In this document: positions 1-6,702 of the stretch, one piece after another
How the letters are laid out: every line of letters begins with the position of its first letter
How positions within the stretch are numbered: the first letter of the stretch is position 1
NCBI GenBank assembly: GCA_015222405.1
Contig: JADFVG010000102.1
Coordinates: 1 to 10,292 of the forward strand
From: Chloroflexota bacterium
GTDB lineage: Bacteria; Chloroflexota; Dehalococcoidia; E44-bin15
Length of the DNA: 10,292 bases
Direction: 5' to 3'
The notes under the pieces: generated by a model
Seen by the model: only the letters and a program-made list of their open reading frames with translations
What the model was told of the DNA's origin: nothing
The model's database searches: none
Translations under genes and position numbers: made by a program

Positions 1-1797
1 GCCTTCAATGCCCAAGCCGCACTCAAATCCTGTCGCCACCTCCTTAACGTCATCCTTGAACCGTTTCAGACTGGCCACGCTGGTTTCAAATATCACTTCC
101 CCATTGCGCATTATCCTCGCCTGGGCGCCACGGGTCAACTTGCCATCGGTGACATATACTCCAGCTGCCTTTCCTCGCTTGGCGGTAGTGAATATGGCCC
201 GCACCTCGGCATGTCCTTCCACTACTTCGACATAGGTGGGCTCAAGCATCCCCTTCATCGCCTTTTCCACGTCGTCCACCAGGTTATATATTACCTCGTA
301 GCAGCGGATGTCCACCCCCTCAGCCTCGGCTAATTGCTTTGCCCCTGGCTCGGGGCGGGTGTTGAAGCCAATGATGATCCCCTGGGAGGCCAGGGCGAGG
401 AGCACATCCCCTTCAGTGATGCTCCCGCTGCTGGAGTGGAGAATGTTTACCTTTACCTCATCTATGTTTAGACGCTCAAGGGAGGTTTTTATCGGCTCGA
501 TGCTTCCCTGGACATCGGTCTTCAGTATGATATTGAGCTCCTTCACCCGACCGTCGCGAATCTGAGAGTAGAATTCGCTCAGGCTGAGAGACCTCCTTGG
601 CACCAGGGCGGCAAGCCTTTTGTCATCTTGCTGCTTTTGGGCTAAGGTGCGTGCTTCTCTCTCACCGGTGGTCACAGCCAGGGTATCGCCAGCTTGGGGA
701 ACGTCGTTGAAACCCAAAACCTCAGCCGGCATGGCTGGCCCAGCTCGCTTCAGGTGCTTGCCGTTATCGGCGAACATCGCTTTTACTTTGCCCCAGGTAT
801 CGCTGGCGACAAAGGGATCTCCTACCTTCAGGGTACCGCTCTGAATCAACACCGTGGCCAAGGGGCCCTTAGTCTTATCCAGTTTGGCTTCGATGACCAC
901 GCCAACGGCACGACGCTCCGGGTTTGCTTTTAGCTCCTCAAGCTCGGCAACGATGAGCAGGTTCTCCAGGAGGTCGGAGATGCCCTCCTTCTTTTTCGCC
1001 GATACCGGGACGCACACCACGTCGCCACCCCAATCTTCGCAGAGCACCCCGACATCGGAAAGCTGCTGCTTTACCCGCTGGACGTTAGCCTCTGGCTTAT
1101 CTATCTTGTTGATCGCGACCACAATGGGGACACCGGCAGCACGGGCGTGGTCGATGGCCTCTATGGTTTGGGGCATCACCCCATCGTCTGCCGCCGTCAC
1201 CAGTATGGCAATATCCGTTACTTGAGCCCCCCTGGCTCGCATTGCGGTAAAGGCTTCATGCCCTGGGGTGTCGAGGAAGGTTATCTTTTGCCCGTGGACC
1301 TTTACTTGATAGGCGCCAATATGCTGGGTGATCTCGCCGACCTCGGTGGCAGTTACCTTTGTCTCGCGGATGGCATCGAGGAGGCTGGTTTTGCCGTGAT
1401 CTACATGCCCCATTATGGTAACCACAGCGGGGCGAGGCTTTTGCCCCGTAGTATCCTCTTCCCTAAACCTCTGATAGTGCTTAGGCTTCTTAGCTGAGAC
1501 CCCCCGTCCCGCTGCTGGTTGCTCCTCTACCGCCTCATAGCCAAGGTCAGAGGCCACGACTGCTGCCGTCTCGTAGTCAATAACCTGATTGATGCTGGCC
1601 ATTATGCCAACTCTCATCAATTGCTTAATCACGTCCACCGCGCTCACCCCGATCAAATCGCCCAGTTGCCTCACGGTGAGGGAACGAGGGATCGTGAGCT
1701 TACGCTTCGATTTGACCGCAGCGGGCTCAGGGGCAACCGTATCTTGAGCTTGCTGAGGCTCTTTTTTGGTTTTCCGCTTGGGCCTTCTGGCTTTCAT
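1..1797 (-). CDS. infB: Translation initiation factor IF-2 (3' end cut by window edge)
   Basis: GTPase that brings initiator fMet-tRNA to the 30S subunit and promotes 50S joining in the cytoplasm. The 599 visible residues are a short basic N-terminus (1-33), one IF2_N-type region (about 34-90), the G domain, and the beta-barrel/C-terminal domains up to FECGLGIEG at base 1. By comparison with the family, only about 20 terminal residues should be missing. G motifs are visible: G1 GHVDHGKT (130-137), G2 ITQHIGA (156-162), G3 DTPGH (176-180), G4 NKID (230-233) and G5 SAK (266-268). The residue before ITQ is Glu155, where many IF-2 proteins have Gly. The ATG at 1797 is the first possible start because an in-frame TAG abuts it. 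The Shine-Dalgarno-like AAGGA (1810-1814) sits rather far away (12 nt), so coupling to the rnpM stop 18 nt upstream is plausible. It is the third gene after nusA and rnpM. Confidence 0.97.
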   Translation of the reverse strand, partial: MKARRPKRKTKKEPQQAQDTVAPEPAAVKSKRKLTIPRSLTVRQLGDLIGVSAVDVIKQLMRVGIMASINQVIDYETAAVVASDLGYEAVEEQPAAGRGVSAKKPKHYQRFREEDTTGQKPRPAVVTIMGHVDHGKTSLLDAIRETKVTATEVGEITQHIGAYQVKVHGQKITFLDTPGHEAFTAMRARGAQVTDIAILVTAADDGVMPQTIEAIDHARAAGVPIVVAINKIDKPEANVQRVKQQLSDVGVLCEDWGGDVVCVPVSAKKKEGISDLLENLLIVAELEELKANPERRAVGVVIEAKLDKTKGPLATVLIQSGTLKVGDPFVASDTWGKVKAMFADNGKHLKRAGPAMPAEVLGFNDVPQAGDTLAVTTGEREARTLAQKQQDDKRLAALVPRRSLSLSEFYSQIRDGRVKELNIILKTDVQGSIEPIKTSLERLNIDEVKVNILHSSSGSITEGDVLLALASQGIIIGFNTRPEPGAKQLAEAEGVDIRCYEVIYNLVDDVEKAMKGMLEPTYVEVVEGHAEVRAIFTTAKRGKAAGVYVTDGKLTRGAQARIMRNGEVIFETSVASLKRFKDDVKEVATGFECGLGIEG

Positions 1798-1815
1798 CTA
1801 GGTTCCCATCCTTAA

Positions 1816-2115
1816 CTAGGTGAACATTTCACCATAGAGAGCCAATTCCCTTCGATTTTGGGGGGTGATCTTGGTCCTTAAGGCACGGTCCAGGTGCTCC
1901 CCCTTTAGCCCTGCCTGCCAGCAGGACTTTGCTTGACATAAATAGACACCTCGCCCCGATTTCTTCCCTGTAGGGTCGATCTCCACAGCTCCGGTTGCGG
2001 TGCGCACGATGCGAATAAGCTCCCGTTTCGGCCTCACCTGGCGACAGCCGGCGCAGGTGCGCTGTGGAATATGTCGCTGTCGAATATTCTTTTTCCTCTG
2101 CGATGTGGTAGTCAT
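1816..2115 (-). CDS. rnpM: RNase P modulator RnpM / YlxR family protein
   Basis: Small basic protein of 99 residues, typical for the YlxR (DUF448) family. The family signature is visible as PQRTCAGC (17-24), followed by RPKRELIRIVR and GRGVYLC (54-60), with a further Cys at 65. In Bacillus this protein binds RNase P RNA and modulates the enzyme; older names are YlxR and 'nucleic acid-binding protein'. The function here is inferred from the family. Its place between nusA (24-nt gap) and infB (18-nt gap) is the classical one. The ATG start is preceded by GGAG a few bases upstream. Its last codons and stop lie in a small perfect hairpin (1819-1833). Confidence 0.93.
   Translation of the reverse strand: MTTTSQRKKNIRQRHIPQRTCAGCRQVRPKRELIRIVRTATGAVEIDPTGKKSGRGVYLCQAKSCWQAGLKGEHLDRALRTKITPQNRRELALYGEMFT
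1819..1833 (-). repeat. Short perfect hairpin at the rnpM 3' end
   Basis: On the transcript strand the sequence is GGTGAA-ATG-TTCACC: a 6-bp stem with a 3-nt loop, ending one base before the rnpM stop codon TAG (1816-1818). No U-run follows, so it is not an intrinsic terminator. It could affect ribosome hand-over to infB or mRNA processing, or be chance; the stem is short. Confidence 0.4.
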
Positions 2116-2139
2116 CTTTCTCCAGAGCGAAAGAAACCT

Positions 2140-3573
2140 TTAGTTCAGTAGCTCCTCGTACTCCTCAAGTTCATCCGTAGGTTCTAGGCTGCGACGAGCC
2201 TTCTTTGGCTTGGCCACATCCTCGTCACCCTTCTTCTTGCTCGTGGTTTTTTTGCCCTTTTTGGCCTTTTTCGTTGGCTGTACTGCTCTAACGGGGAAGA
2301 TATCCTCGGAAAAGCGAAGCTGAGGGACAGGTTCCGCAGCCAAGGTTGCTTCAGGCAGTGCCACTTCCTCAACGGCGGCAACCTCCTCCGCTTCCTCAGT
2401 AGCTAGAGGTTCGACATGTTCCTCTGCCTCGGCAACCGGGGACTCGGACTCTGCCAGTAGTGGCTCTTCAACCTTGGGTTCCTTGGCTAAGGCTTCGGCT
2501 GCAAGCTCTTCCATAGCAGCCCTCTCTGCCTCAGCGGCGGAGGCGCTCTTAATATCGATTCGCCATCCGGTAAGCTTGGCAGCAAGCCTGGCATTCTGCC
2601 CTTCTTTGCCTATGGCCAGGGAGAGCTGATGATCGGGCACCACCACCGTTGCCGTCTTCTCCTCTTCATTTTTCTCTACGCTGGTGACCTGGGCTGGACT
2701 GAGGGCGTTGGCAATGAAGATTGTGGGCTCATCATGCCACTCCACAATATCTATCTTTTCTCCGTTTAGTTCGTTGACAATGTTCTGGATTCTGATGCCA
2801 CGCAGCCCGACGCAGGAGCCGACAGGGTCGACGCCTGGTTGCGTTGCCACTACAGCAATCTTGCTCCGATGCCCGGCCTCGCGGGCGATGGCCTTCAGTT
2901 CCACAGCGCCGCTATGTATTTCAGGCACCTCCAACTCGAGGAGGCGGCGGAGTAGGTTGCGATGGGTGCGCGATACAATTATCTGAGGCCCCTTGCTGGT
3001 GCGATGCACCTCCATAAGATATACCTTGAGCCTTTGCCCCGCCCGGTAATGCTCGGTGCGCACCTGCTCTTGACCGGGCAGCATACCTTCGGTTCTCCCC
3101 AGGTCAAGGATGATCTGTCTCGGCTCTATTCGCTGCACGACCCCGGTAACGATCTCGCTCTCCCGATCGGAGAACTGCTCAAACACCAGTTCTCGCTCCG
3201 CCTCGCGCAGCCGCTGCAGCACCACTTGCTTTGCCGTCTGAGCGGCGATTCTCCCTGCATCCATGGGGGTGGCCTCAACTTCGATAGTTTCACCGAGATT
3301 GACGGACTTCTTAATTTTTTGGGCCTCCTCCAGCGCCACCTCGCGGCGGGGGTCGGTTACCTTTTCTACCACCGTCTTCTCGGCAAATGCGGTTATCTCC
3401 CCACTGTTGGGGTTGATCTTTACCGAGACATTCTGGGTGGAGGCGAAGTTATCCTTCTTGAAGGCAGAGGCTAATGCGGCTTCTACTGCTTCAAGAACTA
3501 CTTCCCGAGGCAGGTTCTTCTCGGCTGCAAGCTGGGTGAGAGCGAGCATAAAGTCGCTCTTCGTCTTGCCCAC
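2140..3573 (-). CDS. nusA: Transcription termination/antitermination factor NusA
   Basis: RNA polymerase-bound elongation factor that promotes pausing and intrinsic termination and takes part in antitermination. The protein has 477 residues. In order: N-terminal RNAP-binding domain (about 1-128), S1 domain (about 138-202), KH1 (about 203-278, with DPVGSCVGLRG at 249-259) and KH2 (about 279-344, with the GxxG loop IGKEGQN at 321-327). After residue 345 comes a low-complexity tail: first Ala/Glu-rich and acidic (about 345-420), then Lys-rich (about 434-461), then acidic again to the end. No AR repeats of the gamma-proteobacterial type are seen. The start is GTG, chosen because a strong AGGAGG lies 5 nt upstream and no better start exists. 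It is the first gene of the nusA-rnpM-infB operon, with its own promoter and a hairpin-containing leader. rimP, often found upstream of nusA, is absent here. Confidence 0.97.
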   Translation of the reverse strand: MGKTKSDFMLALTQLAAEKNLPREVVLEAVEAALASAFKKDNFASTQNVSVKINPNSGEITAFAEKTVVEKVTDPRREVALEEAQKIKKSVNLGETIEVEATPMDAGRIAAQTAKQVVLQRLREAERELVFEQFSDRESEIVTGVVQRIEPRQIILDLGRTEGMLPGQEQVRTEHYRAGQRLKVYLMEVHRTSKGPQIIVSRTHRNLLRRLLELEVPEIHSGAVELKAIAREAGHRSKIAVVATQPGVDPVGSCVGLRGIRIQNIVNELNGEKIDIVEWHDEPTIFIANALSPAQVTSVEKNEEEKTATVVVPDHQLSLAIGKEGQNARLAAKLTGWRIDIKSASAAEAERAAMEELAAEALAKEPKVEEPLLAESESPVAEAEEHVEPLATEEAEEVAAVEEVALPEATLAAEPVPQLRFSEDIFPVRAVQPTKKAKKGKKTTSKKKGDEDVAKPKKARRSLEPTDELEEYEELLN

Positions 3574-3594
3574 GATCCCCTCCTTCTCAAAGAC

Positions 3595-3622
3595 AAAAAA
3601 AGTGGGGGAAAAACACCCACTT
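3595..3622 (-). terminator. Intrinsic-terminator-like hairpin in the nusA leader (putative attenuator)
   Basis: Read on the minus strand: AAGTGGG, a 9-nt loop, CCCACTT, then T continuing to 3595. This gives a 7-bp perfect stem (four G-C pairs) with seven consecutive U, two of them in the stem. On the plus strand no U-run follows, so the signal is directional toward nusA. It lies downstream of the predicted nusA promoter and ends 21 nt before the GTG start, so it sits in the 5' leader and not after a gene. The short stem suggests weak termination. NusA-dependent autoregulation through a leader terminator is known in Bacillus subtilis; a similar role here is inference. Confidence 0.6.
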
Positions 3623-3650
3623 ACTAATTAACACTCTTTTTTGTTTTAAT

Positions 3651-3679
3651 AGTATAGCACAATCGGGGTGTTGATGCAA
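3651..3679 (-). promoter_or_regulatory. Sigma-70-type promoter of the nusA operon
   Basis: On the minus strand a -35 box TTGCAT (3674-3679) and a -10 box TATACT (3651-3656) are separated by exactly 17 nt. Transcription would start near 3644, giving a leader of about 70 nt before the nusA GTG. It is the best promoter match in the spacer and points only at nusA. The prediction is from sequence alone. Confidence 0.65.
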
Positions 3680-3897
3680 GCCCTTGTACTCATACCCCTA
3701 GGAGCCAGAATAGACCTATGAACCAGCTTGAGTGGCTTCAACATTCCCCAGAGAGGTGCCCGAGTTAGCTTTGCCAGAAGCCTCTCCGCAGCCGTCCGAA
3801 AGCGCATAGACCGGAAATTCTGCACGTTAGGGCGTTTTGTGCAATGCCTGAGGGTAGAAAGGAGAGGTTTGGAGAACGAGAGCCTGTTTGTTACGGT
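3680..3897. other. Intergenic spacer between kinase gene and nusA promoter, no gene recognised
   Basis: About 220 bases separate the histidine-kinase stop codon from the nusA promoter. No ORF with a credible start and ribosome-binding site, no tRNA and no clear intrinsic terminator for the kinase operon was seen on either strand. A plus-strand reading frame is open across much of it but has no usable start and no recognisable product. Confidence 0.6.
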
Positions 3898-5535
3898 TTA
3901 GTTCGGTATCTCTACCATCAATGTTGTCCCCTTACCTGGTGTTGATTGCAGTTCCAAAGTGCCACCAAGTAATCGTGCCCGCTCTTGTATTCCGGCTAGG
4001 CCAAGCTTCCCGCTACGGGGAAGATCATCTACCCTCCCTGGTAGCTCGAACCCTTGTCCATTGTCGCTAATAGTCAGCCTGGTTTTACCTTCAGCGAACT
4101 CCACCGCTACCCAGGCCCTTGAGGCCCCGGCATGCCTTCTAGTATTGCTAAGTGCTTCCTGAACTATGCGAAATATCAGCAACTCGACCTCAGGTGTAAA
4201 CCGCCTTTCGCCACCAAGCACCCTTAGCTCTACATCTATCCTGTCGTATGCCTTCATTTCATTCGCCAGCGACCTCAATGCTGGAAGCAGACCCAAGTCA
4301 TCCAATATTGGTGGGCGCAGATCCTGGCTGAAGCGATGCACTCCTTGTAAACCGCGATTAAGTTCCTGGCGCACATATTGGAGAAAGGCAACCTCATCTG
4401 GCAAGAGATAGGTTTTCTTGCGCATAAAATTATCCACCTCCCGGGAAAGGCTGCCTAAGACTTGAGCCGTATCGTCGTGAAGCTCACGAGCGATACGCTT
4501 GCGCTCCTCCTCCTGAGCCCCGACCACTTGTTGAACATAGAAGCGCGCGTTTTCTTGCATCCTTTTCTCCTCGGTTATATCTCGGGCGATGTTCTGGAAC
4601 GCTGTGGGTTTGCCATCAGCGGTAATTAAGTTGGTGCTCAGCTTTAGAATCACCTCTGCGCCGTCCTTCCTGATCGCCTTCTGCTCATAAGGATTATCCA
4701 CCTTTTCGCCACGAAATAATCGATCTCGCACCTGTCGCGCAAGTGCCAGGTTATCTTCGAGGAGAAAGCTACGAACGCTCATGTGGCTTAGCTCTTCTAG
4801 GCTATACCCGATAAGCCTTGCAGTTGCTTCATTGGCTACTGTAATGTTTCCCTCTAAATCGTGAACCCATATTGCATCATTAGCACTTTCGAAAAGGGTT
4901 CTATGCCTCCTCTCCGAAACTTGTAATTCCGCCGCTATTCGCCTCTGCTCTTCATAAAGACGAGCATTCTCTAAAGCAACGCAAATCGCATTACCAGCGG
5001 TGGTCAGCAGTTCTATCTCCTCGGGCTGAAATTGCCGCGCCCGGCGCACAGCCACACAAAGAGTGCCAATAATCCTCTGCTCATATCTTAGCGGCACGAT
5101 CATCTGGGCACATAGCCCCTCCTTGCGCACTTCATCCCGGGATAACGTTAGGTCATGAGGGATATCCTCCACTATTACCGCCTCCCCCGAGGCAGCCACT
5201 CCTCCGTTGAATCCCTCCCCTACTTTAATTCCTTCCATCGCTGCCAAGAATTCCTGTGATACACCCCGGTGAGCCAGGAGCTCAAGTTCATTGGTCGCTC
5301 GGTTCACGCGAAATATTAAAACAACTTCTATGTTCATCACCTCAGCAATTTTTTCCATAGCGCTGTTAAGGATCTGCTCCATCTCCAGAGTTTGTGTGAT
5401 GAGGCTGGAGATGGCATTGAGCGCGGCAAGCCTCTTCTCACTACTCTCAAGTCGCTCTACCCGAGATCGGAGCTCTTCGTAGTTTCGCTTCAGTCCCACC
5501 AGCTTCTTTCCCCTTTGTTCCCGCCTCCCCGCCAT
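3898..5535 (-). CDS. Soluble GAF-PAS sensor histidine kinase, NarL-type (HisKA_3)
   Basis: Autophosphorylating sensor of a two-component system, presumed partner of the adjacent response regulator. From ATG 5535 it has 545 residues: a charged coiled-coil-like start (about 15-40), a GAF domain (about 45-192), a PAS domain (about 208-325), HisKA_3 with the phospho-accepting His353 in ARELHDDTAQ (349-358), and an HATPase with N-box EALSN (460-464), G1 DNGQGF (491-496) and a Gly-rich lid around 509-525. No membrane segment is seen, so it should be cytoplasmic and sense a ligand or redox state through GAF/PAS; the signal is unknown. I chose ATG 5535 over GTG 5556 because GAGGGGTGA lies just upstream of the ATG and nothing similar precedes the GTG. 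It follows the regulator gene by 40 nt. Confidence 0.93.
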   Translation of the reverse strand: MAGRREQRGKKLVGLKRNYEELRSRVERLESSEKRLAALNAISSLITQTLEMEQILNSAMEKIAEVMNIEVVLIFRVNRATNELELLAHRGVSQEFLAAMEGIKVGEGFNGGVAASGEAVIVEDIPHDLTLSRDEVRKEGLCAQMIVPLRYEQRIIGTLCVAVRRARQFQPEEIELLTTAGNAICVALENARLYEEQRRIAAELQVSERRHRTLFESANDAIWVHDLEGNITVANEATARLIGYSLEELSHMSVRSFLLEDNLALARQVRDRLFRGEKVDNPYEQKAIRKDGAEVILKLSTNLITADGKPTAFQNIARDITEEKRMQENARFYVQQVVGAQEEERKRIARELHDDTAQVLGSLSREVDNFMRKKTYLLPDEVAFLQYVRQELNRGLQGVHRFSQDLRPPILDDLGLLPALRSLANEMKAYDRIDVELRVLGGERRFTPEVELLIFRIVQEALSNTRRHAGASRAWVAVEFAEGKTRLTISDNGQGFELPGRVDDLPRSGKLGLAGIQERARLLGGTLELQSTPGKGTTLMVEIPN

Positions 5536-5575
5536 CTTTTCACCCCTCTTTGGCACTCAGCAGAAGGTCAATCTC

Positions 5576-6241
5576 TTAGGCAATGTCTTCCAAGGCGAAC
5601 CAGCCCTTTCTTAAGCCATCTAGCACTGCCTCAGTGCGAGAGCCAACACCTAATTTGTTGAAGATGCTTCGCAGATGGCCCTCCACTGTTCGCCTGCTGA
5701 GCATGAGCTCCTCAGCGATCTCCTTGTTGCTCATGCCCTTAGCTGCTAACTTGATGACATCTATTTCACGTTCACTAAGGTGCTCAAAGGGCCTTCCCCC
5801 ACCGGGTCCCTGATCAGGAGATCTAAAGCGATTCATCACCTTGCGCAGGACTACAGGATCAAGCACTGGCTCGCCTCTATAGACAGCCCGAATGGCATGG
5901 ATCAGATCATCACCACTGGCTGTCTTTAGCAGGTAACCGGCAGTTCCTGCCTCCAGTAGTCCGAAAACATACTCGTCGTCATCATAGGCGCTGAGAACAA
6001 GCACCGCAATGGTGGGGCGAAGCAGTTTGATCTGCCTCGTGGCCTCGATACCATTAAGCTTGGGCATGGCGATATCCATGATGACCACATCTGGTTGCAT
6101 CTCGGTGGCCATCCGGACAGCCTCCTCACCATCGCCAGCCTCGCCTATTACTGACAAATCATGCTCTTTCTGCAGAAGCCGACACACGCCCTGCCTTGTT
6201 ATCACATGATCCTCAGCAAGAAGAACCTTGATGGCACTCAT
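5576..6241 (-). CDS. NarL/LuxR-family response regulator
   Basis: DNA-binding response regulator of 221 residues, a normal length for the family. The receiver domain covers about 1-122, with acidic pocket Glu10/Asp11, phospho-acceptor Asp56 in VVIMDIAMPK, Ser84 and Lys106. A linker leads to a LuxR-type helix-turn-helix (about 152-215) with LSEREIDVIKLAAKGMSNKE (155-174) and SRRTVEGHL (182-190). The partner should be the GAF-PAS kinase encoded directly downstream in the same operon. The ATG start has a GAGG 6-7 nt upstream, and a near-consensus promoter lies just before that, giving a very short leader. Target genes cannot be read from the sequence; the repeated motif in the neighbouring spacer is a possible binding site. 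Confidence 0.95.
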   Translation of the reverse strand: MSAIKVLLAEDHVITRQGVCRLLQKEHDLSVIGEAGDGEEAVRMATEMQPDVVIMDIAMPKLNGIEATRQIKLLRPTIAVLVLSAYDDDEYVFGLLEAGTAGYLLKTASGDDLIHAIRAVYRGEPVLDPVVLRKVMNRFRSPDQGPGGGRPFEHLSEREIDVIKLAAKGMSNKEIAEELMLSRRTVEGHLRSIFNKLGVGSRTEAVLDGLRKGWFALEDIA

Positions 6242-6263
6242 AAATTTCCTCTTTTCCTAAGTC

Positions 6264-6292
6264 ATTATACCCAAATATGGCAACCGACTCAA
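6264..6292 (-). promoter_or_regulatory. Sigma-70-type promoter of the response regulator-kinase operon
   Basis: On the minus strand TTGAGT (-35, 6287-6292) and a perfect TATAAT (-10, 6264-6269) are separated by 17 nt. The start point would lie near 6258, so the 5' leader is only about 16 nt and consists mostly of the ribosome-binding site. The close fit suggests basal expression without an activator. Confidence 0.7.
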
Positions 6293-6319
6293 GCGTAATA
6301 ATGCCTGAGTGAGCTCGGC

Positions 6320-6401
6320 AATCACCTAAGGCAATGTGCCCGCCAGTTCTCGCCTCGCTAGGTGAAATTTGAGCGGAAAATACCTGCCAACAAAGGTGAT
6401 T
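6320..6401. promoter_or_regulatory. Three copies of an AGGTGA-type motif in the divergent spacer (possible operator)
   Basis: The same core occurs three times within 82 bases: TTAGGTGATT on the minus strand (6320-6329), TAGGTGAAAT on the plus strand (6359-6368) and AAGGTGATTC on the plus strand (6393-6402). The outer copies form an 8-bp inverted repeat (AATCACCT 6320-6327 with AGGTGATT 6394-6401). The copies lie between the regulator-kinase promoter and the plus-strand genes. They could be regulator-binding sites; a role is inference. Confidence 0.35.
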
Positions 6402-6478
6402 CTTGTAGTAAAAACGGGCGTAATAACAGATGTTACTGAATTTTGAGGATGGTATGCTGAGAGTGAGGGAAGTTACTA

Positions 6479-6631
6479 ATGGAGCCTGTTCTCGATGTTC
6501 CTAAGGTCCAGTCCATCATAGAGAGCTACACGGGAAGGGTCGATCAGCCAGCCTTTAAGCGCTTAGCCCTAAAGCTCACTCGCTATGTGCGATGGGCAGT
6601 TGGCGCGTTTGTGAACGGCGATTTCGATTAA
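6479..6631 (+). CDS. Possible small ORF, 50 residues, not recognised
   Basis: An ATG at 6479 with GAGGGA (6465-6470) eight bases upstream opens a 50-codon frame ending in TAA. The product starts MEPVLDVPKV and ends RWAVGAFVNGDFD. It has a basic middle part with Lys/Arg spaced along a possible helix, and no signal peptide or membrane segment. I do not recognise a family. It may be a real small gene, the truncated start of a lost gene, or chance. It overlaps the first codons of an upstream extension of the synthetase frame, which I consider not translated. No clear promoter was seen. Confidence 0.3.
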   Translation: MEPVLDVPKVQSIIESYTGRVDQPAFKRLALKLTRYVRWAVGAFVNGDFD

Positions 6632-6634
6632 AGG

Positions 6635-6651
6635 AACTAAAAACTTTAGTT
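6635..6651. repeat. AT-rich perfect inverted repeat upstream of the synthetase gene
   Basis: AACTAAA-AAC-TTTAGTT: two perfect 7-base arms and a 3-base centre, three bases after the stop of the small ORF and about 50 bases before the synthetase start. A second, smaller inverted pair (TTAGC and GCTAA, about 6650-6667) follows. No T-run follows on the plus strand. It could be an operator or a weak hairpin. Confidence 0.4.
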
Positions 6652-6702
6652 AGCATTAGTCGGCTAAGCGTAAAATTTCAACGAGAAGAGAGGACTAGGA
6701 AA

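Noticed and set aside
2962..3474. A 170-codon plus-strand ORF opposite nusA, and similar plus-strand ORFs opposite infB (for example 854-1225)
   Set aside because: They are antisense shadows of well-conserved genes and have low-complexity, unrelated products.
3720..3900. Plus-strand frame open for about 59 codons in the spacer between the kinase gene and nusA
   Set aside because: It has no ATG or ribosome-binding site at a useful position and no recognisable product; it runs into the antisense of the kinase stop.
5536..5556. GTG start giving a 552-residue kinase
   Set aside because: Nothing like a ribosome-binding site precedes it, while the ATG at 5535 has GAGGGGTGA just upstream.
6323..6364. 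Structured RNA or riboswitch in the divergent spacer (CACCTA/TAGGTG closing pair around a small GGCA-ATG-TGCC hairpin)
   Set aside because: The stems are short, the loop is long and no known riboswitch core was recognised; the repeated AGGTGA motif explains the pairing more simply.
6592..6702. Upstream ATG extending the synthetase by 37 residues
   Set aside because: There is no ribosome-binding site and the extra residues do not resemble the family. The GTG at 6703 gives the standard 650-residue length and places catalytic residues at usual Acs positions.
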